NCBI GenBank assembly: GCA_017984135.1
Contig: JAGNZZ010000004.1
Span: forward strand, 37,660 to 71,913
Reading direction: 5' to 3'
Source of the DNA: Chitinophagales bacterium
GTDB lineage: Bacteria > Bacteroidota > Bacteroidia > Chitinophagales > JADIYW01
Length of the DNA stretch: 34,254 nucleotides
A program made the position numbers and the translations under genes. Shown piece by piece: positions 8,708-17,145 of this stretch; position 1 is the stretch's first letter; each line of letters opens with the position of its first letter. The notes under the pieces are model-generated. The model ran no database searches and was not told where the DNA came from. It saw only the letters and a program-made list of their open reading frames with translations.

Positions 8708-9610
8708 TTAAATTTCATTTTTTACTTTCTGAATAAAAATATCATTGACAGTTGGCAAGACTTCATGCATGCTTAAAATTTCAATCTGTTGCTGAAGTAA
8801 TACTTTTAAAATATCATTTTGTGTTTGATGTTCTTTTAGTTTAAATAACCATTGATTATTATATGTTTGAACAATTTCCAACTGACTTTCTATTGTTTCA
8901 TTACTTTCTGAATCTGTGGCTGTTTCCACTTTAATAAGATGTTGTTTATACTGTTGTTTAATGGCTTTTACATTTCCATTTAAAATAATTTTCCCATCGT
9001 TTATCAAAAAAATATCTTCACAAATTTCTTCGACATTTTCCATTCGATGTGTTGAAAAAATAATAGTTGTACCATTTGCTTGTAATTCAAAAATTTCATT
9101 TTTGATAATTTCCGCATTGATAGGATCTAGTCCTGAAAATGGCTCATCTAAAATTAACAAGGTTGGTTGATGCAAAACAGTAGCTACAAATTGAACTTTT
9201 TGCTGCATCCCTTTAGAAAGTTCTTCAACTGTTTTATTACTCCAACTTTCAATATCTAATTTTTTAAGCCAATAATTTATTCGTTGAGTGGCTTCTATGT
9301 TGGAAAAATTTCTAAGTTGAGCAAAATAATGTAGTTGTTCTGCCACTTTCATTTTCTTGTACAAGCCACGTTCTTCCGGCATGTAACCCATTAAATTCTG
9401 ATGTTTTTCGGCTAATTTTTCGCCGTTGAAAAGTATGGTTCCTGAATCTGGATAAAAAATTTGGGTAATGTTGCGTATCAGTGTAGTTTTACCGGCTCCA
9501 TTGGGTCCAAGCAATCCATAAATTTTATTTTTTTCAATAGATAAACTAACATCTTGTAATGCCAATTTATTTTGGAAGGATTTGAATATATGTTGTACGT
9601 CGAGTAGCAA
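8708..9610 (-). CDS. ABC transporter ATP-binding subunit (NatA-like), TTG start
   Basis: This ATPase subunit of 300 residues has Walker A GPNGAGKT at residues 35-42 and ABC signature LSKGMQQK. Walker B reads LLILDEPFSGLDP, and the switch-His region reads IIFSTHRMENVEE. A ~70-residue C-terminal extension is typical of DrrA/NatA-type subunits. No ATG exists near the N-terminus. The frame begins MLLDVQHIFKSF only if TTG at 9610 is the start, and the first internal Met is far inside the domain. It pairs with the permease 55 bp downstream. It follows dnaJ by 73 bp on the same strand and might be cotranscribed with the chaperone genes, though no functional link is known. Confidence 0.9.
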   Translation of the reverse strand: MLLDVQHIFKSFQNKLALQDVSLSIEKNKIYGLLGPNGAGKTTLIRNITQIFYPDSGTILFNGEKLAEKHQNLMGYMPEERGLYKKMKVAEQLHYFAQLRNFSNIEATQRINYWLKKLDIESWSNKTVEELSKGMQQKVQFVATVLHQPTLLILDEPFSGLDPINAEIIKNEIFELQANGTTIIFSTHRMENVEEICEDIFLINDGKIILNGNVKAIKQQYKQHLIKVETATDSESNETIESQLEIVQTYNNQWLFKLKEHQTQNDILKVLLQQQIEILSMHEVLPTVNDIFIQKVKNEI

Positions 9611-9683
9611 TATTTTATTTATAAAACAAAGTTAGAAGATATTTTATACTATCCAACTTATCGTACCTATTCCAATAATTAGA

Positions 9684-10838
9684 TTAGTGAAAAAATTTAT
9701 CAAAAAATCCTTTGTTTTTTTCTTTTAGTGTTTGTGGATTAAAATTTTTGGACTCTTTCAGTTTTTCTAACAATGCTGTTTCTTCGGTTGTTAAATCTTG
9801 TGGAGTAAACACTTGAACTTCTACAATTTGATCGCCTTTTCCATATCCATTTAAACTTGGAATTCCTTTGCCTTGAAGTTTAAATAATTTACCGCTTTGT
9901 GTGCCTTTTGGAATTTTAATTTTAGCTGTTCCTCCAATTGTAGGCACTTCTACTTGTGTACCTAAAGCTACTTCTGCAAAATTCAAATATAGATTATAGA
10001 CAACATTGGTATCTTCTCTTCTTAATTCCGGATGTGGCACTTCATCAATGTTTATTAGTAAATCGCCAGGATAACCACCTCTAATTCCAGCATTTCCTTT
10101 TCCGGTCATGGAAAGTTGAATCCCTTCACTCACACCTGCTGGAATATCGATGCTTACAATCTCTTCTCCATATACACGACCTTCTCCGCGACATTTTGTA
10201 CATTTATTGGTGATGATTTTTCCTTCACCTTCACAAGTTGGGCAAGTACCTGTTGTAGCCATTTGTCCTAAAAATGTTTGAGTGACTTTTCGAACCACGC
10301 CGCTGCCGTTACAAGTATTACAAGTTTGGTAGGAATTATTATCTTTTGCGCCAATACCATTACAAGTATCACAAGTGATGTGTTTTTTAACTTTAATTTT
10401 CTTTTGTGCACCATTTGCGATTTCTTCTAAATCCATTTTCACTTTTACACGCAAATTACTTCCACGTTGTCCTTGACCACGTTCATTTCGTCTGCCACCT
10501 CCAAAAAAAGATTCAAAAGGATTGCCACCGCCACCATTTCCAAAGATATCTCCGAATTGTGAAAATATATCATCCATATTCATACCACCACCATGTCCGC
10601 CGGCACCAAAACCACCAGCACTTTGATGTCCAAAACGATCATATTTTGCACGCTTGTCAGCGTTACTCAACACATCATAGGCTTCCGCTGCTTCTTTAAA
10701 TTTTTCTTCCGCTGCTTTATCGCCCGGATTTTTATCCGGATGGAATTGAATCGCCATTTTACGATATGCTTTTTTTATTTCATCGGCACTCGCACTTTTT
10801 GCAACTCCTAAAATTTCATAATAATCTCTTTTTGACAT
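9684..10838 (-). CDS. dnaJ: Chaperone protein DnaJ (Hsp40)
   Basis: This co-chaperone stimulates the DnaK ATPase and delivers unfolded clients. The 384 residues show the full type I layout. The J domain spans residues 1-70 with the HPD motif in [12 protein letters not shown] Gly/Phe-rich linker follows ([21 protein letters not shown]). There are four CxxCxGxG zinc-binding repeats ([32 protein letters not shown]), then two beta-domain substrate-binding regions and a C-terminal dimerisation segment. It lies 100 bp after grpE on the same strand, the common grpE-dnaJ pairing. No CIRCE element is visible. Identification is secure. Confidence 0.98.
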   Translation of the reverse strand: MSKRDYYEILGVAKSASADEIKKAYRKMAIQFHPDKNPGDKAAEEKFKEAAEAYDVLSNADKRAKYDRFGHQSAGGFGAGGHGGGMNMDDIFSQFGDIFGNGGGGNPFESFFGGGRRNERGQGQRGSNLRVKVKMDLEEIANGAQKKIKVKKHITCDTCNGIGAKDNNSYQTCNTCNGSGVVRKVTQTFLGQMATTGTCPTCEGEGKIITNKCTKCRGEGRVYGEEIVSIDIPAGVSEGIQLSMTGKGNAGIRGGYPGDLLINIDEVPHPELRREDTNVVYNLYLNFAEVALGTQVEVPTIGGTAKIKIPKGTQSGKLFKLQGKGIPSLNGYGKGDQIVEVQVFTPQDLTTEETALLEKLKESKNFNPQTLKEKNKGFFDKFFH

Positions 10839-10938
10839 ATTGAATTTATAAATTGGTGGTGTTGATTATTCTAAAATTAAGTTTTCAAAAAAAATAACCA
10901 ATCATGTACATTAATTTCTATGTTTTATTTATCCATTT

Positions 10939-11535
10939 TTATTTCCCAACCACTACTTTCGCATATCGAATAATAACGTCGTTTAATGTGTAACCACATT
11001 GAACTTCATCAATTACTTTACCTTTTTGTGCTTCTGTGGGTGCTGGAATTTCAGCAATTGCCTCATGTTGTTCCACATCAAAATCTTTTCCTACACTTTC
11101 AATTACTTTTAATCCTTTTGCTTGTAGTGATTTTTGTAATTTTTCTTGAATTAATTGAACACCTTGCGTGTAGGATTCTGTATTATTGTCTTGTTCAAAG
11201 GCTTTGCTGGCACGTTGAAAATCGTCCAACACGGGCAACAATTCACGGATTATGTCTTGACCTGCTGTTTTAAATAATTCAAGTCGCTCTTTAGCATTGC
11301 GTTTTTTGAAATTGTCAAACTCAGCAAAAAGGCGCAGGTATTTGTCTTTCTGTTCAGCCAAATCAGATTTCAAGACCGACAATTCGTCAATTATATTATT
11401 TTCTTCGCTATTTGGCGTGTCGTTATGCTGACTTTCTGACTGTTTCTCTGTTTGTTCTTCAGCGCTTGTTTGCTTGTTGTCTTCAGCAACTAGTTGTTCA
11501 TCTTGTGCTACAATATCTTTTTCATCTAACATCAT
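10939..11535 (-). CDS. grpE: Nucleotide exchange factor GrpE
   Basis: GrpE releases ADP from DnaK. The 198 residues begin with a long acidic, Gln-rich disordered segment (~1-45). The paired helices of the dimer stalk follow (DELSVLKSDLAEQKDKYLRL), with the conserved FAEFDNFKKRNAKER motif. The C-terminal beta domain contains DFDVEQHEAIAEIP and ends CGYTLNDVIIRYAKVVVGK. Two consecutive ATG codons (11535 and 11532) are possible starts, and I used the first. It lies 74 bp after the TlpA-like gene and 100 bp before dnaJ. An inverted repeat sits 19 bp upstream of the start. Identification is secure. Confidence 0.97.
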   Translation of the reverse strand: MMLDEKDIVAQDEQLVAEDNKQTSAEEQTEKQSESQHNDTPNSEENNIIDELSVLKSDLAEQKDKYLRLFAEFDNFKKRNAKERLELFKTAGQDIIRELLPVLDDFQRASKAFEQDNNTESYTQGVQLIQEKLQKSLQAKGLKVIESVGKDFDVEQHEAIAEIPAPTEAQKGKVIDEVQCGYTLNDVIIRYAKVVVGK

Positions 11536-11553
11536 TAGAATTTTCTGATATTA

Positions 11554-11570
11554 TGGCAAAAGGTTTGCCA
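11554..11570. promoter_or_regulatory. Inverted repeat TGGCAAA-N3-TTTGCCA upstream of grpE
   Basis: Perfect 7-bp arms (11554-11560 and 11564-11570) are separated by AGG, 19 bp before the grpE ATG. It is neither the HrcA CIRCE sequence nor a terminator, because no T tract follows on either strand. On the minus strand a TTGCAT-N17-ATAATA arrangement overlaps it, so it could be an operator or part of a heat-shock promoter. Function is not known. Confidence 0.35.
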
Positions 11571-11609
11571 AATGCAAAAAAGGACAAATTGACATAAAAA
11601 TATGGGTTT

Positions 11610-12128
11610 CTATTTTGATTTTAGTTTCTTACTCACCAATTGATCTACTAAGTAATGCGAAGGATTTATGGCAATGACATAACCGGTTTCATCCACCAAA
11701 ACTGTTTGCGGAATGGAGCGAATGCCATACTTTGCCGCACCATCAGCATACCATCCTTTTAAATCGGAAACATGATAAGGCCAAATTAAACCATCTTGTT
11801 TAATAGCTTTTTTCCAATTATCCATATTTTGATCTAATGAAACACTATAAATCGTAAAACCTTTTACGCCTTTCACAAATTTTTTACCTTGATATTTCGA
11901 ATATAAAGCAACGATTGCTGGATTGTTTTTCCGACAAGGACCGCACCACGACGACCAAAAATCAATTAATACGATATTGCCTTTTAAAGAGGACAAGGCT
12001 ATTTCTTTTCCTTCTGGATTTTTATAATTTAATTCGGTTGCTTTTGTGCCTACAGCTGGCATTTGTGCCTGTGCAGAAAAAATTGAGATTAACAGAAAAC
12101 TTATGGTGTATATTCTTCTTTTCATCAT
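11610..12128 (-). CDS. Secreted TlpA-like thiol-disulfide oxidoreductase
   Basis: This is a periplasmic thioredoxin-fold reductase of 172 residues. It has a signal peptide (MMKRRIYTISFLLISIFSAQA), an AhpC/TSA-Redoxin region starting VGTKATELNYKNPEGKEIAL, and the active site WCGPC with Cys62 and Cys65. The cis-Pro loop reads GIRSIPQTVLVDETGYVIA. Such proteins keep periplasmic cysteines reduced, for example for cytochrome c maturation or protection of secreted enzymes. No cytochrome genes are nearby, so the partner is unknown. It is the first gene of the minus-strand run leading into grpE-dnaJ and is divergent from the hydrolase at 12236. Confidence 0.9.
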   Translation of the reverse strand: MMKRRIYTISFLLISIFSAQAQMPAVGTKATELNYKNPEGKEIALSSLKGNIVLIDFWSSWCGPCRKNNPAIVALYSKYQGKKFVKGVKGFTIYSVSLDQNMDNWKKAIKQDGLIWPYHVSDLKGWYADGAAKYGIRSIPQTVLVDETGYVIAINPSHYLVDQLVSKKLKSK

Positions 12129-12235
12129 TCTATTTTTATGGAATAAAGATAGACAAATATTATGCCTAAATTTCTTAAAAATATTAAATAAGAAAGTTAC
12201 ATTTAACTAAGATTTTTCATTTCTAAAAAAACAAC

Positions 12236-13162
12236 ATGAAAAAAGTGTTTAAATTTCTCGCATTGCTGATTGTCTTATTAGTAATTGCATTTTTTGTATT
12301 ACAAAAAAAATCAATTCCACTTGAAATATTGAAAAAAAAATACACCACTGCTGATTCCAAATTTATGGAACTAGACGGCATGCAAGTACATTATAGAATG
12401 GAAGGAAATGGAACACCCATTGTTTTGATTCATGGAACTGGTTCTGCTTTACAAACTTGGGATGGATGGATGGATTCATTGCTTGCTCATCAATTTAATG
12501 TAATACGATTAGATATGCCAGCATTTGGATTAACTGGGCCGAGAAGTGATAAAGATTATTCTACTAAAATGTATGTTGATTTTTTAGATAGATTTTTACA
12601 ACAATTGGGCATTGATACCTTTGCTTTGGCGGGTAATTCATTGGGTGGTGAAATAGCTTGGAAATATGCATTAGCACATCCATCTAAAGTATCTAATTTA
12701 ATTTTGGTAGATCCGGCAGGTTTTTATGCTGAAGACAAACAAAATGGTGCTATCGTTTTTAAACTAGCAAAATACAAATGGATGGCACAATTAATTAGCA
12801 GAATGGACACTAAAATTTTGGTGGACAAAACACTAAAAGACGTGTATGAAGACGACAGCAAAATAACAGATAAAACCAAATCATTATATTATGACATTTC
12901 CATGCGAGATGGCAACAGAGAAAGTTTTACTGAACGTGTGCAACAAATTGGGCAAGAGCAAATAGTAGATATTCGTAAAATAGAAACACCTACTCTTATA
13001 CAATGGGGTCAACAAGATAAATTAATTGATATTTCCATGTTGGAAAATTTTAAAAAAATTAAAAACAATACTGCAATTATTTATGAAAATTGTGGTCATG
13101 TTCCGCAAGAAGAAATTCCATCCAAATCGGTGCATGATGTACTTTTATTTTTAAAAAAATAA
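12236..13162 (+). CDS. Membrane-anchored alpha/beta hydrolase
   Basis: This alpha/beta-hydrolase of 308 residues has an N-terminal membrane anchor (FKFLALLIVLLVIAFFVLQ, residues ~5-24) without an obvious cleavage site. The oxyanion region is LIHGTGS (64-70). The nucleophile elbow is GNSLGG with Ser135, the likely acid is Asp261 in WGQQDKLID, and the catalytic His is His288 in NCGHVP. The triad is therefore complete. The family includes esterases, lactonases and C-C hydrolases, and the substrate cannot be predicted. The following gene starts 35 bp later on the same strand, suggesting a two-gene transcript. The catalytic domain probably faces the periplasm. Confidence 0.86.
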   Translation: MKKVFKFLALLIVLLVIAFFVLQKKSIPLEILKKKYTTADSKFMELDGMQVHYRMEGNGTPIVLIHGTGSALQTWDGWMDSLLAHQFNVIRLDMPAFGLTGPRSDKDYSTKMYVDFLDRFLQQLGIDTFALAGNSLGGEIAWKYALAHPSKVSNLILVDPAGFYAEDKQNGAIVFKLAKYKWMAQLISRMDTKILVDKTLKDVYEDDSKITDKTKSLYYDISMRDGNRESFTERVQQIGQEQIVDIRKIETPTLIQWGQQDKLIDISMLENFKKIKNNTAIIYENCGHVPQEEIPSKSVHDVLLFLKK

Positions 13163-13197
13163 AAGTGGTATAATAATTGCATCATCAACTAAAAATA

Positions 13198-14151
13198 ATG
13201 AACATGAAAAAAATGAATGGCTTAATTGCATTTATATTCGCTTTATATTCTATCCAAGTATTTGCTAACGGAAATACTTATACAAAAGAAAATATTACGC
13301 CTGAAATTCAGAAAACGATTACAGCTGTTACAAATGAATGCAAACTAAATACAGACCAAGTATCTAAATTTAAAGATGATTATATTTTGTTTTTAAATGA
13401 AAATTCAAAGCAGAATGCAAACACCAATGTATTACTATTTTTATTAGGTACAAAAATGAAAAGCTATGTGTCGAACGAGCAATTAAATAAGGTGACAAAG
13501 ATGGCACAAGATGGCAAATTAACACCGAAAAAGACAAGCATAAACACGGCTGCCCAAAATGGAACTTCTACTCAAGCAACTAATATAACGAATTACAAAA
13601 ACCAATCAAATGCTACAGAGTTGTTTGAGCAGTTAAAGGCTACTATGAAAGTAAGCAGTGAAAATGCTGTAAAAATAACGCCTATTTTACAAAACTACGA
13701 CAAACAATTAAGCATCATAAAAACTCAAAATGCAACGAATCCTCAAAAGGTAAAACAACTTACCGATGCATTAAACAACCAAACTGTTCCTCAATTAAAA
13801 CAATACATGAACGACCAACAACTTGCTACATTAGTTTTGGCTTTAGGTATGCAAGAAAACATATTATCTGGAAAAAATATTTCGATAGAACAAAAACAAT
13901 TTTTAGACAAAGTAAGAAATCAATATAAATTAAATGATGCACAAACAATGATAGTAGTTTTAGCGTTGGTGCAAGGAAAAATAAGAGGTGACATTATAGG
14001 ATTAATACACAAAACGGATCCTCAAAAAGCAGGACAAGAATTTATTATATTAATGCAAGATTTAGATGCACAATTAAAATCAGGATTAAGCAATGACCAA
14101 TATACTAAAGTAAAAACGGATATTGAAAAATTGATTAAAGGTCAAAAATAA
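13198..14151 (+). CDS. Secreted helical protein with three Spy/LTxxQ-like repeats
   Basis: I do not recognise a named family. The protein of 317 residues begins MNMKKMNGLIAFIFALYSIQVFANG, a Sec signal peptide. ATG 13198 was chosen; 13204 is nearly as good, and the TTG at 13177 is less likely. The mature part is helical and rich in Lys, Asn and Gln. It contains three copies of an ~80-residue unit. Each unit starts with an LN/S-x-x-Q-like helix (LNTDQVSKFKDDY, VSSENAVKITPIL, LNDAQTMIVVLAL) and ends with a polar helix: YVSNEQLNKVTKM, YMNDQQLATLVLA or LSNDQYTKVKTDI. This resembles the LTxxQ motif of Spy/CpxP periplasmic chaperones. The function is inference only. It is probably cotranscribed with the hydrolase. 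Confidence 0.72.
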   Translation: MNMKKMNGLIAFIFALYSIQVFANGNTYTKENITPEIQKTITAVTNECKLNTDQVSKFKDDYILFLNENSKQNANTNVLLFLLGTKMKSYVSNEQLNKVTKMAQDGKLTPKKTSINTAAQNGTSTQATNITNYKNQSNATELFEQLKATMKVSSENAVKITPILQNYDKQLSIIKTQNATNPQKVKQLTDALNNQTVPQLKQYMNDQQLATLVLALGMQENILSGKNISIEQKQFLDKVRNQYKLNDAQTMIVVLALVQGKIRGDIIGLIHKTDPQKAGQEFIILMQDLDAQLKSGLSNDQYTKVKTDIEKLIKGQK

Positions 14152-14170
14152 ATTGCTTTAGCAAAAAAAG

Positions 14171-16240
14171 TTATTGCAATTGTTTCTTTAAAATCGAATA
14201 AAACATATCAATAGTAAAAGGTTTAGGTAAGTACGCATTAAACCCAAATTCAATAAATTCCTCTTCACCATTAATAAGTAAGCTGGCCGTACTGGCTATT
14301 ACTTTAAGCTTATTTTTTTTCTTGTATTTTCGAATTGCAGATAGTGCTTCAAAGCCATTCATTTCGGGCATATCTAAATCCATAACCACTAAATCAAAAT
14401 TAGATTTTTTAATGAGTTCTAATACTTGCAATCCGTTTTCTGCTTCAACTGTTTGAATATTTTTATTTAAAAGTTTCAAGGTTTCTACCACCACAAATCG
14501 ATTTTCTTGAACATCATCAACCACTAAAACAACTTTATCATCTAAGAATTTAGCATCACGTTGTTGCCATAAATTTGTAGCTATTTTTTGCTTCTCCACA
14601 AATTGCACTGGCAATTTCACACTAAATGTAGTTCCAATTCCAACTTTGCTTTTTACAGAAATTGTACCATTGAGCAGCTCTATTAATTTTTTGGAAATAG
14701 ACAAACCTAAACCGGTTCCTTTGTATTTTTTTTGTACATGAGAATTTACTTGTTCATATTGTTCAAAAATAGTAGCCAATTTATCTTTAGGAATTCCCAT
14801 TCCGGTATCAATCACTTGAATTTCAATAGTTGAATTATTAACAATTTTCACATCAATTATCACGCTCCCTTTTGCAGTAAATTTAATGGCATTGCTCACT
14901 AAATTTGTAATAATTTGTGTCAATCGCAATCCGTCAGTCTGCACCCAAATTTCCGATTTACTATTTAATTTTGTTTTAAGTTGTAGTTTTTTTTCAATTG
15001 CTGCTACATCCATTACAGTCACTACATTTTCAAGTAACTCATTAAAACAAACAGGCTCTAATTCTATTTCTAATTTCCCAGCTTCAATTTTAGAAATGTC
15101 TAAAATATCATTTATAATACCTAATAAATTTTCACCCGACTTATGGAGCGTTTTTAAATACTTTTTATGTTCTGGTTTTGGATAATCATTCAACATTAAA
15201 GCAGTTGTTCCCAAAATAATATTCATAGGTGTTCGGATTTCATGACTAATGCTGGCAATAAATAAACCTTTAGCAAGAGTAGTTTCTTCAGCCACCAATC
15301 GTTCACGTTTGGCATCTTCCAAGCCTAATTTTATTTGCAATTTATTGTTATCATCTGAATAGCCTTTTTCCAATAATTCTAATTTTCGTTCATAGAATTT
15401 TTTCAAATAATGGAATGATTTCTCATAGTCTTTTTTTTGTTCATACAACAAGGACAAATATTCAAAAATCACGGCTCTACTGGTATCTGCACCTTCATGA
15501 ACGGCCATTTTTTCAGCTTGCAACAACAATACTTCTGTTTTATTGTAATTTCCTATTTCATATTGCAGCACACCATAGCTTTTGGAAATATCCATCATGT
15601 AGGCATTGTTATTTTCTGCTGAGTATTTCATGCCTAATCTAAAATATTTTTCTGCTTGTTTGTAGTTTTTCATTTTCCGCAACAAAATAGCATAGCTCAC
15701 ATGTGCACGTAATTTTATTAAAGGAATCGGATGTTTTTTTTCTTTATTGATGGCACTTTGCAAATACTGCTCTGATGCTATCAATTGATCATCCCAATTT
15801 AACGCATTGCCAATTAACAATTCAAATTCAATAATACGTTCAACATTATTGAGTCGAGTAGCTAAGGATAGTCCTTGGTGAAAAATATCAATTGCTTTTT
15901 TAAATTGCCAAATATTCTGTTGCAATCCACCTATTTTTTTATACTGCAACAATTGCAATTCATGTAAATGATTGAATGCATAAATCTGAGAAGCTTTCTC
16001 TAAATACTCAAAGGCATGCTGAAAGTCATTAATTTCAAAATAGATATCGCCCACATCTACATACACTTTGGCACAATCCACGCAATTTTCTCGATGTTGT
16101 ATGCGCTCAATAAGTTTTGAATAGGATTCAATTGCTTTAACAAGCTCATTCTTTTGCTTATATGCTAAGGATTTCTTGTAGATTACCTCAAAAGATTTTT
16201 TAGAAAGTTCCTGTTTTATGGTATTACTTTTCACTTGCAT
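14171..16240 (-). CDS. Cytoplasmic TPR hybrid sensor histidine kinase with C-terminal receiver domain
   Basis: This hybrid kinase has 689 residues. Residues ~15-290 are tetratricopeptide-like helical repeats (for example ELVKAIESYSKLIERI and NYKQAEKYFRLGMKYSAEN), then a short coiled coil. The HisKA domain has the phosphoacceptor His333 in SISHEIRTPMN. The HATPase domain shows N box LVSNAIKF, G1 DTGMGIPKDK and G2 GTGLGLSISKKL. A receiver domain from ~570 to the end has VVDDVQENR and the phospho-Asp site VVMDLDMPEMNG. No signal peptide or membrane helix is seen, so it senses an intracellular cue or a protein partner through the TPRs. It is divergent from a LytTR response regulator 69 bp away, a possible partner. 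Confidence 0.92.
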   Translation of the reverse strand: MQVKSNTIKQELSKKSFEVIYKKSLAYKQKNELVKAIESYSKLIERIQHRENCVDCAKVYVDVGDIYFEINDFQHAFEYLEKASQIYAFNHLHELQLLQYKKIGGLQQNIWQFKKAIDIFHQGLSLATRLNNVERIIEFELLIGNALNWDDQLIASEQYLQSAINKEKKHPIPLIKLRAHVSYAILLRKMKNYKQAEKYFRLGMKYSAENNNAYMMDISKSYGVLQYEIGNYNKTEVLLLQAEKMAVHEGADTSRAVIFEYLSLLYEQKKDYEKSFHYLKKFYERKLELLEKGYSDDNNKLQIKLGLEDAKRERLVAEETTLAKGLFIASISHEIRTPMNIILGTTALMLNDYPKPEHKKYLKTLHKSGENLLGIINDILDISKIEAGKLEIELEPVCFNELLENVVTVMDVAAIEKKLQLKTKLNSKSEIWVQTDGLRLTQIITNLVSNAIKFTAKGSVIIDVKIVNNSTIEIQVIDTGMGIPKDKLATIFEQYEQVNSHVQKKYKGTGLGLSISKKLIELLNGTISVKSKVGIGTTFSVKLPVQFVEKQKIATNLWQQRDAKFLDDKVVLVVDDVQENRFVVVETLKLLNKNIQTVEAENGLQVLELIKKSNFDLVVMDLDMPEMNGFEALSAIRKYKKKNKLKVIASTASLLINGEEEFIEFGFNAYLPKPFTIDMFYSILKKQLQ

Positions 16241-16309
16241 AGAGATATTCCACTAAAGTGTTTTAAATTTAAGTAATATTTGATAAATTTAGCATACGCA
16301 ACTAAAAAT

Positions 16310-17080
16310 ATGATTCGTGCTGTCATTATCGAAGATGAGCCCATCTTCCAAGAAATTTTAAAAAATGCCATTCAACATTCTGGATTTGAAATTAAAATAG
16401 ATGCTATTTGCAATTCTAAAAGAGAAGCTAAAAAGATTTTACCCGACATACAACCGCATGTTGTATTTTTAGATGTTGAATTAGCTGATGGAAAAGGAGT
16501 TGATTTATTGAAAGAGCTAAAAGAAATTAATTTTGAAATTATCTTCACCACATCACACGATAAATATGCCATTAATGCCATTAAAAACAATGCCGTTGAT
16601 TATTTATTAAAACCAATTAAAGAAAAAGAATTAAAACAAGCATTATCCAAAGTATTAAAAAGATTGGAAGAAAAAGAAACACTCCAACGTGCTGAACAAT
16701 TACAAGCCTATTTAGATAAAATAAAATCGGAACAACAACAAGATGCCAAATTAATGGTACCTTCTAAAGATGGAATGATATTTTTGAAAATAAATGAAAT
16801 TATTTATCTGCAATCAGAGAGCAACTACACTCAGTTTTATTTAATTAATCATAAAAAAATATTGATTTCAAAAACCTTGAAATACTTTGAAGAAAAATTA
16901 TTGTCTTATAATTTTATGCGCGTGCATCAATCAAACTTAATTAATTTATCTCACATGAAAGAAATTGATCATGGCGACAATATTGTTCTCATGAAGGATG
17001 ATTTAAAAGTAGAGATTTCAAAAAGAAAGAAAAAAGAATTTTTAGATTTATTAGAAAAAAACAATTCCACTATTACCTAA
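16310..17080 (+). CDS. LytTR-family response regulator
   Basis: This DNA-binding regulator has 256 residues. The N-terminal receiver has acidic residues Glu8-Asp9 (VIIEDEP), phosphoacceptor Asp55 in VVFLDVELADG, and DYLLKPI with the conserved Lys. After a coiled linker (residues ~118-145) comes a LytTR domain with INEIIYLQSESNYTQFYL and FMRVHQSNLINLSHM. I chose ATG 16310 (MIRAVIIEDEP) because the upstream TTG-started extension at 16280 is not family sequence. It is divergent from the TPR hybrid kinase gene. Its usual partner class is the LytS-type kinase rather than a HisKA hybrid, so the pairing rests only on adjacency. The second LytTR gene in the window (30117) has closely similar architecture. 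Confidence 0.93.
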   Translation: MIRAVIIEDEPIFQEILKNAIQHSGFEIKIDAICNSKREAKKILPDIQPHVVFLDVELADGKGVDLLKELKEINFEIIFTTSHDKYAINAIKNNAVDYLLKPIKEKELKQALSKVLKRLEEKETLQRAEQLQAYLDKIKSEQQQDAKLMVPSKDGMIFLKINEIIYLQSESNYTQFYLINHKKILISKTLKYFEEKLLSYNFMRVHQSNLINLSHMKEIDHGDNIVLMKDDLKVEISKRKKKEFLDLLEKNNSTIT

Positions 17081-17145
17081 TTTTATTTATAAATTACTCG
17101 ACTTTAAAAAGATACATTTATTTTTTACAACAATACAAATTAACT

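Noticed and set aside
14152..14170. TTGC-N4-GCAA hairpin between convergent genes
   Set aside because: A 4-bp stem followed by A rather than T on the plus strand is too weak to call a terminator.
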